Shown: positions 1-13,200 of the stretch, in pieces
How positions within the stretch are numbered: the first letter of the stretch is position 1
Layout: every line of letters begins with the position of its first letter
NCBI RefSeq assembly: GCF_910592395.1
Contig: NC_088324.1
Location: 2,172,001-2,236,000 of the forward strand
Source: Lineus longissimus
Lineage: Eukaryota; Nemertea; Pilidiophora; Heteronemertea; Lineidae
Length of the DNA stretch: 64,000 nucleotides
Reading direction: 5' to 3'
Made by a program: the position numbers and the translations under genes
Notes under the pieces: generated by a model
What the model was told of the DNA's origin: nothing
Database searches by the model: none
Seen by the model: only the letters and a program-made list of their open reading frames with translations

Positions 1-1773
1 TAGGCCAGTGATGTTGAAGAATCCCATCAAAAATCAATGAAGAATAAAAAATTCTATTAAGTATTGTTCTAATATTGAATATATTTTCATATAAAGACAA
101 GTACTCTACTGTTCGTACTGATGAAACTCGAATACGAGTATGCATAATTTGGCAAGGCCACAATACACATTGATTCACCGTGCATCATTGCGTCGCGTCA
201 CGATTTCAAGGCAGGTCACTAACTTCAAATGTAAATAGCTCTAAAACTGTTTCGTGCATCGTAATAAAAATTATACCATCGTAATCTCAGTTTTTCTCTT
301 CATATTGTCCTTTCATACTGATAAAATCCTCAAATTATTACTGTGCCGATTTGCGAACGGAACTTTGGATTGTGTGTAAAATCGGCGACGTGAAAGTTGT
401 GCGGGAATGTTGCGGCTTTTCGAGGGCCGTTCGTTTGATATCCTGTGATCCTTGAAAAAGCCGCGGGCCTTCTCCTTATTTGGCTGAGATGAAATTTAAG
501 GATGCAGAAGAAGGGACCAATGAGAACCCCCAGAAAAAGTACCAAGTCATTCCGTTCCCGATTTTTTTAGATTTTGACACGGTAAGTTTAGTCTTCATTT
601 CCATCTCCGTGTTTCGAAAACAACGAAATATCTGCTCAAAGCACATCGACACGCTAACACAACAACTCACCGTGATTACGCCTATGTAAATTATATAAAC
701 ATTGCACACGTTTTAGATCCGCGGATATTGATTTTGTTGGCGAATACCCTCCAAAAAACTGAAAGATTTTGACGTAAATGTTACTTGTTTGTGATGACGG
801 CGAACGATCCTGCCGCCATGATGAAATTCCTGGAAAGACCTGTCAATCAGCTCTGACGCTGCACACGTCACGGCTGGCTCGCCGTTAATTGGTGGATGAG
901 CGAGATGGCGCGACGTTCATTGGCCGACAATTTTACGTCACCGATCGCGTAAACATAAACCCACGTGGGTTGGGTGATCGCACGTGGGATGATCTTGCTG
1001 GGTAGAACCTCTTATTACTTCGTTATTATTGAATTAATTCACGATCATTAATGATATAGTGTGATCATATGAAAATACCACGGCTTCACTGCTCACACAT
1101 GTTGCATTATTTTCAATATTTCGGCACTGTTGCTGTCAAAAATATCCTGGTTTTAAACTGTCGCTGTTAAAGCTCACTAAATATCCATGACGTCAGATAC
1201 ATGCATAAACAGCGGGGCCCGGATCATGTATATTCAGAAGACGTCAATGTTTTCATTATATTTATGTGAGCTGGGTTTGGAAGGACTGTTTACAAACATC
1301 AGCTTATTGGGAATGATGGTTACTCATTGCCTGAAGACCTACTGACGAAACTAAGACGAAACTAAGACGAAACTAAGATCCCGGTGGCCAGGGATTGGCC
1401 ACAGGGGGGAACCCCTGCCCAAATTTTCAATTTTTTTATATCTTGATATTGAGCTCCATCATGCTCCCCGGTGGCCAGGGAATGGCCACAGGGGGTATAG
1501 CCCTGTCCAAATTTTCAAATATCTAAGGGTTAGTTTGGATTTTTTAGGTGTTCTTTCATCATGTTGACCATTGGGGAAGTTTGGAAAATCGTCAGAGATG
1601 GAAAAGGGTCAGTTGGAGCAGTTGCAGCACAGCTTGGTTTTGATTTCAAATCATTTAAGAACGAAATAGCAAAGATCAAGAAAAAAAGAGAACGGTTGAG
1701 AACTTCAAAAAAGTACCCAGAGCTGAAGGAGTATGAGGCACAACCTTTTAATTTAGGTGAGTTAAGTTAATTA

Positions 1774-1831
1774 GTAGTACCATGGAGGTATTATAAATAA
1801 AATAAATTATTAATACCTCCATGGTAGTACA
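1774..1831. repeat. Inverted repeat in first intron of family 1
   Basis: Two 20-bp arms (1774-1793 and 1812-1831) built around CCATGGAGGTATTA pair with one mismatch across an 18-base A/T-rich loop. The same hairpin lies at 51908-51965 in copy 2, so it predates the duplication. It may be a tiny fold-back element or a structural part of the intron. Confidence 0.7.
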
Positions 1832-3020
1832 TGAGTATGGCAGTATGTTACTCCTTATAGTTTAAGGCCCGGGGTTCAAGGACTCAACATAAGTGATATC
1901 CAGTTGCAATCTACAATGTAGAAATAGCAATTAACAGATAGATAAAGTAAAGACCACCACAGGGGATTTGCAAAACTCAAACAATCTTTTTTTGCAGTGA
2001 TGCAAGCTTCTAACGGCAGCACAGCAGAGGATGTTGGAAATGCTGAAGATGATCAGCCAGAAGTTGGTGACGTTGACGATGACCAGTCTGTTGCTACACA
2101 TTCCTGTAACTGCTAGAAGTAAAATGTTAGTACTTCATTAAAAATAACTTGACCACGTGTGTTGGTAAGATAAAGATACACTGACATTGTACTATTGTAA
2201 TTTAATCTAATTGAAGAAGATACAGCAAACAAGGAAGAGTATTCAGTATAGTCATCTTTATTACAGTGATTGAAACTGACAGTGGTCGAGAAGAGCGACC
2301 TATGGATGAGGCGGAACCTCCTACTGTTTTGGAATTGTTTCCTTTGAGGGTTGATGATGACTCAGATAAAAGTAAGTATAACTGTATCCGACACTATAAC
2401 CGATAATCTGTCTCATAAATAGCTGTGCAAATTTGCTTGAAGGCCTTCTTCTTTGTTAACTGTGATGTCTGTCCTACAGCATGTTAATGAGAGTTGGACA
2501 ATACAATGTAGTTGAAGTTTTAAGTATGATTTTATATTTTTACACTTGACTATGGCCTCCCTAAATGGCAGTCTCTACTTAGAGGATGACTGGCAAGTGT
2601 CCTGTTCTCTTTCCAGATGCTGCTGTCACTAACAACCTGCTCATGAAACATAAAGCCAAGCAGAATCTTAATTTCATCAAAACTCTTGATGGTTATATCA
2701 CGGAAAAGAAGCGGACTTTAAAAGAGTTGCAGAGAAAAGCCAATGCATTAACTGGAAAGTACAAGAAATATAATATTGATCGAAGGGAAGAAAATGCCAA
2801 GAAAAACTACATGGAGCTTTGTTCTAAGCGAATCAGTTTACGGAAAGCTACCAGCAATCTTGATGATACCAATGAGAGAATCCAGGTTTTGACTGAGGCA
2901 AACAGACAACTTCAAGACAAAGTGGAAGCCCTTGAAAAAAGCGTTTCTGAACTTGAGACAAAATTGCGAAAGAAAAAGAAGCGAGTGAACCGCAAGAAAA
3001 AGGAACATCGAAAGAAGAAT

Positions 3021-4129
3021 GAAATGGCCAGGGCCATTGTGCTCACCTCATGTGGAGGAAAGATGGATAAAGAGCATGGTATTGTGTCATGTAGTGTTAG
3101 GTTTGATGTAGGTCCAAGCAATTACAATTTCCCCAAAATGGCCAATTTACAGTACATTCGACCTCTGTGACCTTGAAAAGTAGGTCAAATCAAAGAAGAC
3201 CCGGGTGACACATTGAATGGTTGTTAGAATTAGATGTACCGGTACCTATGATATAAAATTGGTGCCAATCGGGCAAGTCATTACTAGGAATAATGGCACT
3301 TTTAAGAATTTAGAATTTGGCCCCCTCCCTGGAGGCCGAACGGCAAATCAGATCGCACCAAACTTCAGTACCTGAGATCACCTGACCAAGGGGTACATGT
3401 GTACTTAATTTGTGATCAATAATCATTGCAGTTAAGAAACGTGCCATAGTTACGGCCTGACGGCGAATTTACGCCATTTGACCTCTGTGACCTTGACAAG
3501 AAGGTCAAATTAAAAACCTGTGTGACATATGTACCCATGATATCAAATTGGTGGCAATCGGGCAAGAAGTTAAGGAATAATCACATTTTTAAGGTTTTTG
3601 GATTTTGCCCCCTGGTGGTCAAGTGGTGAATCATAATGGACCAAACTTCGGTCCCTGAGATCACCTGACTAAGGGGTAAATGTGTACCAAATTTGGTATC
3701 AATAGTCATTGCAGTTTAGAAACGTGCCATCGTTACATCCTAACGGCCAATTTACACCATTTGCCCTCTGTGACCTTGAAAAGGAGGTCAAATCAAAAAC
3801 CCGGATGATATATGATGCACCTTTGCTAGAAGTACCTACCATATTTTTTTCAAAATTTCCCGACTACTATTAAGGGAGATATTGCATATTTTCACTTTTA
3901 ACGTTTGGCCCCCTGGTGGCCAAACCATGAAACGAATCGGACCGAAACTTGGTCTCCAAGGTGTCATTACATAAGGGTACATGTGTACCAAGTTTCAACT
4001 CAATAGCTCTAACAGTTACGAAACGTGCCCTGCTAACGGACGACGGACGACGACGACGACGACGACGACGGACGACGGACGACGGACGCCACGGTATGGG
4101 ATAAGCTCACCTCTGCTAAGAGGTGAGCT
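3021..4129 (+). mobile_element. 1.1-kb insertion with 24-bp target duplication
   Basis: Family-1 copy 2 lacks this segment. It is flanked by a perfect 24-bp direct repeat at 2997-3020 and 4130-4153, which is exon sequence present once in copy 2. It has three internal diverged copies of a block starting 'CTCTGTGACCTTGAAAAG' (about 3160, 3480, 3765), a (GAC)n-type microsatellite at about 4036-4088, and a terminal hairpin AGCTCACCTCT/AGAGGTGAGCT. It encodes nothing recognisable. The long duplication fits target-primed insertion of a non-autonomous retroelement. The end structure recurs at 57.1-57.2 kb. Family not identified. Confidence 0.7.
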
Positions 4130-6870
4130 AAAAAGGAACATCGAAAGAAGAATAGAAAGAAACTAGATGAAGTGAAAATCAAACTCCAACAGACAGAAAA
4201 GGCTCTAGAAGTTGCGAATGACGTCATTAAAGAACTTGAGGAGACTTCAACTGCCTCGCAGCTTGACATGAAAGCAGGAAAGGAGTTTTCAACTCAGACC
4301 CGCCAAGCTGTCATGAACCTTACAGCTCTAGAAATAGCGGCACAAAAAATTCCACTGGTTATACAGTCAGTAGCAACAGATCTGTTTAAAATCTCCATCC
4401 CAAATTCCCAATTGCCAAGCAGGACACTGGTACAAAATATTGTGACAGAGAGTCACTATATTGCAAAAAGATTTATCTCTGATAAACTTGAGAATGTAAA
4501 CAGCTGGGGCTCAGGGACTGACGGAACGTCTCGAAGGAAGGTGAAAATCCTTGACACTGCCATTCAGTTGTCAACAGGGGATAACATTTCTCTCGGGTTT
4601 ACAAGAGTGGCCAGTGAGACTGGTGTTGCCATCTCATCAAATCTCCAAAAAGCTGTGAATGAATTGGCGGAAGTCAGCACACACAAAGTTGAAGGTGGCA
4701 CTTCACAGCAGTATATCAGTGATACCCTTCAAAAACTGTCGTTTACCATGAGTGACAGGGCGGCCAATGAGAAAAAAGCTGCCAGGCTCATTGACAAATG
4801 GTGTGAAGAATCCCTGCCCCTTGATGGTGAGGAACGTGGTCCAGTGCATTCATTCCATTGTATGGCCCATGTTCTCTTGGGATTTATGAGTGGCTGCACA
4901 GAAGCATTGAAAACTATGGAACCTGAAATAGTTCTAGTCCATGGCAAACTTGGACGAAATAAATGTCCAGCATTTTCGTTTTGGAAAAAGGAAACTGCTA
5001 CGTCGCGCACTATCAGAAACGCGTCTGACATATTTGGGCCAGTTGGTGTGTATAATGGTATGAGAGATGTATGGGAGGCACATTGCGCAATAAATGGAAT
5101 AAAGTCATTTATTCAAAACTATCGAGACAACCGTTTCAATAACTATTTTGAAAATGCAGCGCAATGTTGCCTCCACCGTACAGAATTTCTCGCTCTTCTT
5201 GACCAGCACTGCCCAGGAGCTAAAGCCAGCAAGAACTCTTCTGTTAAATGGGACTTGGGTGATCCCATTATTACTACGATGTTGCAGGCACTTGGTTTAG
5301 TATTCGTTCTCATTACTGGTCCCTACTGGCTGCTGGTGAATGATTCTTCAGTCCAGTACTTGCATTTGTATACTTTTATCCAGCCGCTGCATGAGTTCAT
5401 CACAGCTTGTTCGGAAGATCCCAGGCCACTGCTCCTCAGTGAGACCCCACTGCCAGACTACCAAATCAAACACCATGAGTTGTACTTTCCGAAGGTTTCT
5501 CTCCTCTTCGATGAGACCCTTGAAGATATTTATATCCAGACATTAAAGACCATTTGCAGAGCATTCAAAAAGACCATTGAAAAACAGCTAGTAGATTTCC
5601 TGCCGAATGGAAAATATTCAGCTGCCCCAGATCAGATCGAAGTTCAACGAACATCATTTGCACCTGTAACAAACTTGTCTTGTGAGCACCATTTTGGGGA
5701 TCTTGATGCCAGCCAGAAGCGGCGACCCTCAGCTTCCTTGTTTCTACACTCCACCATCCAAATCCTGAAAAGAAACCAAAAACAAATGAAGAAGTGGTAC
5801 GATATGATGAGCGAAAATGAAAAAGAGGCCCTGTGGCGATACGCACGTGATCATGGCAAAAAAATGCGACAGAAACACCTGGCAGAGGAGAAGGGAGAGC
5901 TGATATCGATAATGGAGAAAGACACACCGGAGAACAATGCAAACCAGAAGAAGAGGAAGAAAACACTTGCCGACCAAAAAAAAGCTGAGACAGACATGGA
6001 GCAACTCTCTGCCATGTTGAAAGATGGAACGAAAGGTCTTCAGGTTGGAAAATGGGTAGCTGTTGCTTACCAAGACGACTGGTATCCAGGCAAGTTGAAA
6101 ATGTCCCCTTTTCTTTTGTTACAATTGCCAGTGAAATTAAAGGATTAATGAAATAGTTACTCAATGAAATAAAAACAAACCATCCACTTACTTGTACTTG
6201 ATACTGTTTAGTCTCCATGTTCAGAAGACTATGAAAGTTTACCAAATAATATTGAATTCTTATAATCAAATTTTGTTCTTCTCAGGAACTGTAGTCAAGA
6301 TGATAACACAAGAGACAAGAGAGGCAGCCGAAGGGAGCAATGATGGGATGGATGATGAGTGTGATGTCATGGCGTTGGTTGACTTTCCTACCAATTCCAG
6401 AAGAAAAGAGGAATTCACCTGGCCAAGCGGCGAAGACCAGCAGAATGTTATGCCAAAGTTCATCCTCTCCAGCAGCATTGAAGTTACCACCACTACAGGA
6501 AGGATCTGGTCGATCGCCAAAAAAACAATGGATGATATTTCTGATATCTATTCACTTTTCAAAAAACTGTACTTTGACAACACTGATTTAGACTGATGCT
6601 AGTACAAAGAATTCCAATTCTCATTCATGTGACTCTTTGACCTGCCTTGAAATCTATTGACAGTGATTCACATTTTTTTGTGGCGGCATTTCAAAGTTAA
6701 TTCTCACGTTCTCCTCAATAGTCAGTTGCGCTTTTAAATCTTACCAACAGCTTTTTCAAATCAAGATGTCTGCAACAGTTTATGTTACATTAATTTGTTG
6801 CTGTAGAATAATAGCTGCAGTTCAGTCCGAGAACTTTATTGCCAGTGTTCTAAGCTGCATTTTGATATAT

Positions 6871-6894
6871 GGGTCTGATCACGAAACTGGTACA
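6871..6894 (+). repeat. Left terminal inverted repeat
   Basis: The 24 bases are identical to the reverse complement of 16931-16954. Similarity stops abruptly at base 25 on each side, as expected for a true transposon terminus. Confidence 0.85.
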
Positions 6895-7249
6895 GTTTAC
6901 ACCTACCTAACTTCAACCATAGATAAATATTTCCTTTGTCCAGTTAATTTTGATAGCCCATGCATAATAACCTTTGGGGTAGATCAGAGAGATAATATCA
7001 TCAAAAAAAAATTCATAATGATTGACAAATTTTTTTACAGAAAATGTGTCCATTCGGAATTGACACTATTTTCACACATGCTTTTGTGACATGTGAAAGA
7101 CATGTTCTTTATTTTATACTGCCGAGCCTTCTCTTGGCCGTTAAACCATCGTTTTAAAGTGTCAAATGGAGCGCAAATGCATGCACAGTAAACCCTGAAA
7201 GTTGCCTTTAGATTGCATATTGTGTCAATAAACACCGAGTGAAACGAGA

Positions 7250-8182
7250 GATCGATGCAGTACGTAACTTTTCCTGTCCAAATTAGTTACGAACTGACTA
7301 TACTGCCGTGTATAACAGAACGCAGTATGCAGGGAAAGCCTGTATGTCGCAAATTGGCGTCGGCCAAGTAGTGTTTATTTCCACTGGTTTGTAAGAATTA
7401 TCAAGGATTATCAAAAATTATGGAGAGATAACATCGTCTCAGATTTTTTTCCTGTCCATTTTCCAGTTACGTACGTCTTTTTATTTCTTTATCAAATTAT
7501 TGAAATCCCACTCATTTTTACGACATCGCGGGGACGAGATTGCAGATCGAGACGATTTACGGCTTGTTGACATTGAGAGGAAAGATGGAAGACAAGCAGG
7601 ACGGAGGCGAGTGTTTTGAAAATTTGCAGTCCATTTTTTGGAAATGTTACGAACTGAAACGGCAAATTTGTCATGTTACGAACATTTTTCAATAGCAGGA
7701 AAGGTGGTCCTTCTGTAGAATAAAATTGTGTCATGAATTTTTGGCAGGAATGCCTGAATTTAGCGAACATTGCCATCGCAGCGTGACACTGCTCAATGCA
7801 CTGTGTGGTGAAAGATCGTCAGTACGTAATAAGGACAGCTAGTTCTTCACGACTTCTTACCATTTATTCGTCATTTCTGTGCGAATTTCGAACATATTTC
7901 CCTTCAGTTGAATGCAATTTCAATTATGACAATGAAACCTTTAAAAATTAGGCGATTTTTCTGTGGAAAATTGACTATCCTCGTAAGTGTGTGTCTATGA
8001 GGCCTACTTAATGATGTATGTAACTAGGACAACCCTGGTTCTGTGTCCCAGTTACCAACAGATGGAATTTGCTGTTTTCTGTCCATCTCCCAGCATAATT
8101 GGCTGGTATTAATTTTCTATGACTGCCTTGATCTTCACAAGTCCAATTGCTAATGTTTGCTAGAATTTTCGTCTATTAGCTG
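7250..8182. repeat. Left subterminal region with scattered GTAAC/GGAC motifs
   Basis: There is no gene here. Diverged copies of the motif CAGTATGTAAC...GGACA or its complement are scattered about (for example near 7258, 7450, 7820, 8015, 8045). They lead into the regular array at 8183. Their arrangement suggests transposase-binding repeats (inference). Confidence 0.5.
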
Positions 8183-9371
8183 ATGATTTGTATCATTCGC
8201 AGTGCAGTATGTAACTGGACATGGAAATTATCATGTCCTCGTTACCAACTGTTCATTCATGAAAATCAAGACACTTTTTCAATGATTTGAGGTACAATAA
8301 GAAGCTGTAGACTGTTTATTTTACATGTCAAGTAATACAATCAATAAATGAATGAGAAATAAACACAACGTTCTATGATTTGTATCATTCGCAGTGCAGT
8401 ATGTAACTGGACATGGAAATTATCATGTCCTCGTTACCAACTGTTCATTCATGAAAATCAAGACACTTTTTCAATGATTTGAGGTACAATAAGAAGCTGT
8501 AGACTGTTTATTTTACATGTCAAGTAATACAATCAATAAATGAATGAGAAATAAACACAACGTTCTATGATTTGTATCATTCGCAGTGCAGTATGTAACT
8601 GGACATGGAAATTATCATGTCCTCGTTACCAACTGTTCATTCATGAAAATCAAGACACTTTTTCAATGATTTGAGGTACAATAAGAAGCTGTAGACAGTT
8701 TATTTTACATGTCAAGTAATACAATCAATAAATGAATGAGAAATAAACACCAAGTTTTATGATTTGTATCATTCGTAGTGCAGTATGCAACGGGACATGG
8801 AAATCATCATGTCCTCGTTACCAACTGTTCATTCATGAAAATCAAGGCACTTTTTCAATGATTTGAGGTACAATAAGAGGCTGTAGGTTTATTTTACATG
8901 TCAAGTTATACAAATCAATCAATAAATCAGAAATCAAATACAAAGTTCTATGATTTGTATCATTCGCAGTGCAGTATGTAACGGGACATAGAAATTATCA
9001 TGTCCTCGTTACCAACTGTTCATTCATGAAAATCAAGGCACTTTTTCAATGATTTGAGGTACAATAAGAGGCTGTAGGTTTATTTTACATGTCAAGTTAT
9101 ACAAATCAATCAATAAATCAGAAATAAAGTACAAAGTTCTATGATTTGTATCATTCGCAGTGCAGTATGTAACGGGACATAGAAATCATCATGTCCTCGT
9201 AACCAACTGTTCATTCATGAAAATCAAGGCACTTTTTCAATGATTTGAGGTACAATAAGAGGCTGTAGGTTTATTTTACATGTCAAGTTATACAAATCAA
9301 TCAATAAATCAGAAATAAAACACAAAGTTCTATGATTTGTATCATTCACAGTGCAGTATGTAACGGGACAT
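8183..9371. repeat. 191-192-bp subterminal satellite, about 6.2 units
   Basis: The phrase ATGATTTGTATCATTC recurs at 8183, 8375, 8567, 8759, 8950, 9141 and 9332, giving a period of 192 then 191 bp. The first three units are nearly identical; later ones differ slightly. Each unit contains an imperfect palindrome: CAGTATGTAAC-T-GGACATG followed by CATGTCCTCGTTAC-CAACTG. The array ends abruptly at 9371. Confidence 0.9.
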
Positions 9372-9929
9372 ACCGCGGGTCACACAAAACTTTATCACAT
9401 ACCCAAATCAGTCAATGCATCGCCGGAAATGTATGATAAAACTCAACACGCTGTAATGGTTTCGAGCGTACATCCTAGTTTCGATGATGATTGATCGAAT
9501 ACATTTACCAAAGTTCACTAAAAATATCGTTTTGGTGGTCTTTTCTGCACTTTAAAGCCGATAGTTTTGATGATTTTGCAACGTCACGCAGCCATGTGGT
9601 ATTTTCCCGGATCACATGGCTGGTGACTGTTGCAGATCAACGTCACGTCACACAGCCATGTGATCCAGATTTCTGTATCACACTCTGACGTCATAGGCTC
9701 TGTTGAATGGTTGACAATGGGCCGACGTGGCGTCAAACAACGTCACTTCATGAGCCCTAACCCGGGACCACGTCATAGATGACGCAGCTTGTTAGGCGAC
9801 GTAGCATCATGAAAGACGTTGTGAGTCGGGGGGGCTTTTTTCTTGATTTCTGAGTGAGAAGGCTACGACAAATGTACGATTTGAGGCGAAAATGGTTCAA
9901 ATTTTCAAAATTATTAGCATGTGATAAAT
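9372..9929 (+). promoter_or_regulatory. Possible promoter region of the OTU transposon gene
   Basis: This region lies between the satellite and the gene. It contains several ACGTCA/TGACGT half or full CRE-like sites (about 9580, 9643, 9685, 9738, 9770, 9780) and three copies of CAGCCATGTG or its complement at 9588-9665. No TATA box or start site can be fixed from sequence alone, and no coding exon is visible. Confidence 0.3.
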
Positions 9930-10051
9930 AGAAAACAAAACTCATGGATTTGTGGTGTGGAAAATATCACACTTGTGGTTGTCTGGCCCTGGGCCAAGAC
10001 AACCACGCGTGTGATATTTTCCACACCACAAATCCATGAGTTGCGTTTTCT
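9930..10051. repeat. Fold-back repeat with 60-bp arms
   Basis: Arms at 9930-9989 and 9991-10051 are near-perfect reverse complements around CTCATGGATTTGTGGTGTGG, with essentially no loop. This looks like a small fold-back transposon or the centre of a long cruciform. No clear target duplication was seen. Confidence 0.8.
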
Positions 10052-10292
10052 TATTATATCATCATTCATTATGGGGGCCAACTAGTGTTTCCCTTAAATT
10101 ACTTACATGAAATATTATACATGTAATTAATTAATTATGCTAATTGGGATCTTCTCTCCCACCACAGGCATGACCGATTATGCAGCAGCAAAATGTAATC
10201 ATAATAATCTTTTCATCAATTAACATATTTTTCCTTTAGATAAGACTTTGCATAGTCCTTGCTTTAATCCATGGTATCTGTTCATTTCAGGT

Positions 10293-13200
10293 ATGCCGGG
10301 GCCTGATGTTGTCATGGTGAGGCGGTCATCCAGAGTTCTAAAGCGGAAGGCTGAGGAGGACTTGGAGCCAGATCTGAAACTCGTTGATGTTGAACCTGAA
10401 AGTAGATGGAAGAAATTATGTAGAATTAAAGAAGAAAAGGGACTGCTTGAATCGTTCCGTAAGGATGAGTCTACACGGCTTATACTCCATCGAATATCAT
10501 TATCGGATGAGCAAAGGAAACAGTACAACGCCAAGGCGGCTGAACGGATGCGGCGTTACAGAGAGCGCAAAAAAGAAAACATCAATCCCCAGAAACGCAT
10601 GACCAGGGCTGAAATTCAGTCTTCAGAGGAAAAGAAAACGAAGCAGAGGGAGTATTGGCGTTTGAAGAAACAAGAGTACCGCGCGAGTTTGACGGGACAA
10701 GCAAAGCGTCGCAGGAGAGAGAAGGAAAGGGCACAAAGAGAACCAGAGCAGGGTGAAGTAGTATCGTCTCATGTATCGCCTGATGAAGAATCTGATGAAG
10801 ATTTTCAGACTGACTGTGCTAGGAGAAAAGCAATCTCCCGCGTAAAGCAGTGTATGCCAAAGACGCCGAAGAAATGGATAAAAGTGATTGGTGGGTTAGT
10901 TAGAAAGATGAGCCCAAGGAAGCAAAAGCATGCTGAAAATCATGGTTTTGTAAATAATCCAGACAACACAGTCCATGCAGAAATTGGGATCAATATTTCC
11001 AAAGAGGTTGATAAATTAAAGAAGAAACGGGATCGAAAGTCACTTGCTGTTAGGCGGAGATTAGTGCTTGCTATGCCAAGAAGGGCAAACAGTGTGAAGT
11101 GGTCCAAGCTTGTAAATAGGCAGAGCGATATGAGGGATGAGCAGATGAAAACATCAAGGTCCTTGTCAGACAGCTTGAAAGGCACCATCCAGGAGTTTTA
11201 TGAAGAAAACGCAACAGTCCTGCCTTGCCAGAAAAGGATAACGAAGAAACTGAAGAAAGCTCGTTCTGGTTTGTCATTCACTACGCACCGGCTTCATCAA
11301 AAGTTTGTCAAACAGACTGGAAAGAAAGTTGGCATTACAAGCTTCAGAAAATTAAGGCCAAAGCATACACTCTGCAGAGATAAAGTGAAATACAATCAAT
11401 GCCTTTGTGAGCGTTGCCAGAATTGTGATCTAAAACTGAAGACCATCAACAGGTTCATAGACCCACAGTTGAAAATTAAGGACCGATACCACATGGCAAA
11501 ACTGACAGTTTGTGAATATGAGGGAGATTATCCAGCTATGGCATGCATCTTGCGCAAATGTTCTCTCTGTGGTGTAAAGAAATTGCGACAATATTTGGAA
11601 CCAACAAAACCAAGTACGGAAACATGCAGATGGCAAGTGTGGCAGCAGAAATCGTTTGAGATGGGTGGGAAGCAGACCAAGAGGAAAGCCTTGGCGATGA
11701 ATGTTGGATCCGTGGAAGAACTGATTGACGAGCTGTGTGAAGAAATGGAAAACTTCTCAAGACACTTGTTCTTCGCTTCTTGGCAGCACCAGCAGTTTTT
11801 GAAGATCTCAAAAAATCCACCTGAAGGGTTCTGTGTCCTGGTTGCAGATTACTCGGAGAACTATAGGTGTGACATGCAGGATGAAGTGCAATCCGCCCAT
11901 TGGAGCTACCAGCAAGCCTCCATATTCCCTGTAGTCGCATACTACAGATGCCCAGAGCCGGACTGTAAAGAGGTGGTTCAGGAGTCCTTGGTCTTTGTTT
12001 CAAATGATCTAAATCATGACGCAAGCGCTGTGCACAACTTCCTGACAAAAGCCAACCAACACCTTTCTGCCAAAACGATGATCCATCATGAGGTACAGTT
12101 TAGCGACGGTTGCAGTGCCCAGTTCAAATCCCGGGAACCATTTGCTGACTTGTCCTATGGAAAGCATGACTACGGGTTCTCAGTTGAAAGATCGTTTTTT
12201 GGGTCGAATCATGGAAAGGGCCCCAGTGATGGTTTAGGCGCGGTAGTAAAACGAGCCACTAGGGATGCAGTGAAATCACGGGAAACCACTGTCCAAGATG
12301 CCAAAGACATGTGCAATTACTTGGAACAAAATCTGACGATTCCTAGCCAGGACATGCAGGATGGTTGCTGCCACAAGCCGCGTACATTTTTCTATGTTGA
12401 TGCTGAAAACATCCAGAGGAAACGTCCGTCAAGACACCCAAATACTGGAGTCAAGGGTACAAGGTCGCTTCACTGTGTTAGAGGCATATCGCCAGGACAC
12501 CTGATGACACGCATGCTCAGCTGCTACTGTGACAGTTGTATGGAAGGAAAGTATCAGCAATGTGTAAACAAGCAATATGTTCCGGAGTGGCAAGTCTGTT
12601 CACTCCGGCTACCCAACATAACTGAAGCTGCTGTCCATTTCTTCGCAGACATACAAACACAAATGAAGAAAGTGAAAGACTATGGAAAGCTGGTCAACAT
12701 TTGTACTGTAGCAAAGGAGAAGTTGGGGGAATTTCCATTAGGCATGTTAGAACTGGGAACAATCTCGAACCTACTCAAACGTGACCAAAAAGCTGAGAGG
12801 GATATTCCAAATGACATGGCCCATAGGAAGAAGGCATTGAATGTGCTAGCTGATGGTAACTGCTTCCCTAGATGCGCAAGTCTGTTGGCCTATGGGAATG
12901 AAGATCACCATGTTGAAATGAGGGTGAGGATTGTCATTGAAATGACAATGAATGAAGACACATACCTGAATGATAACTATCTAGGTGGAGGGTTCAATTC
13001 CAAAACTCCCAAGTGCGGCTTAGCAAGTCTATTTGCCAGTTTCTCAGACATCTACACAGGTCAAGTAATCACTAAGACAGTGATGACTAAAATCTACAGA
13101 GATGAAGCCTTGAAGGTAGCAAAGCCAGGATCCTACTGCGGAATTTGGCAGCTATTCGCTTTGGCCAGTATTCTTCAACGTCCAATATTCTCGGTGTACC

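Larger units (their letters stand above)
1561..6596 (+). pseudogene. Family-1 transposase-like gene, copy 1 (interrupted)
   Basis: Exons are 1561-1756, 1998-2105, 2267-2371, 2617-6089 (split by an insertion at 3021-4129) and 6286-6596. All junctions are phase 1 and join in frame. Without the insertion the exons total 3060 nt, or 1019 aa. The order is a short helical N-terminus, two acidic linker exons, a long Lys/Glu-rich coiled coil, then a core with SDRAANEK, a His/Cys stretch (HSFHCMAHVLLGF), RDNRFNNYFENAA and CEHHFGDLD. The final exon reads WYPG...FTWPSGED. The same motif order occurs in the decayed gene at 19.3-21.0 kb, suggesting a multicopy transposase-like family, probably RNase-H fold (inference). 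The last intron starts with GC. The exon-2 donor is GTAACT here but GTAAGT in copy 2. The insertion brings stops, so this copy is disabled. Confidence 0.7.
1..6870 (+). mobile_element. Family-1 large transposon, copy 1 (left end outside window)
   Basis: This block matches 49950-59332 almost base for base, apart from two unrelated insertions and one short tandem-unit difference near 1350-1500. The first bases match the end of the 66-bp minisatellite that opens copy 2, so this copy begins upstream of the window. The block holds a 5' leader with several ACGTCA-type motifs, a five-exon gene and a 3' region. Identity with copy 2 stops exactly at 6870, where a 24-bp terminal inverted repeat of another transposon begins. 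I could not find terminal repeats for family 1, so its true ends are unknown. A segmental duplication is the alternative to transposition. Confidence 0.75.

Noticed and set aside
2586-2616. ATG at 2586 as start of the family-1 protein
   Set aside because: A splice acceptor at 2615-2616 joins in phase to three upstream exons beginning at ATG 1561; 2586 lies in the intron.
3021-4129. Helitron ending in hairpin plus CTAA
   Set aside because: A Helitron does not make a target duplication, and this insertion has a perfect 24-bp one; the 5' end also lacks TC.
5565-6269. 234-codon minus-strand open frame (also at 58027-58731)
   Set aside because: It is the antisense shadow of the family-1 exon, whose plus-strand motifs and splice sites are clear.
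6766-7089. 107-codon plus-strand frame after family-1 copy 1
   Set aside because: It crosses the TIR boundary at 6871 and has no recognisable motif.
8183-9371. CRISPR-like regular repeats
   Set aside because: Units are about 192 bp, contiguous and similar throughout with no unique spacers, in eukaryotic DNA; this is a satellite.
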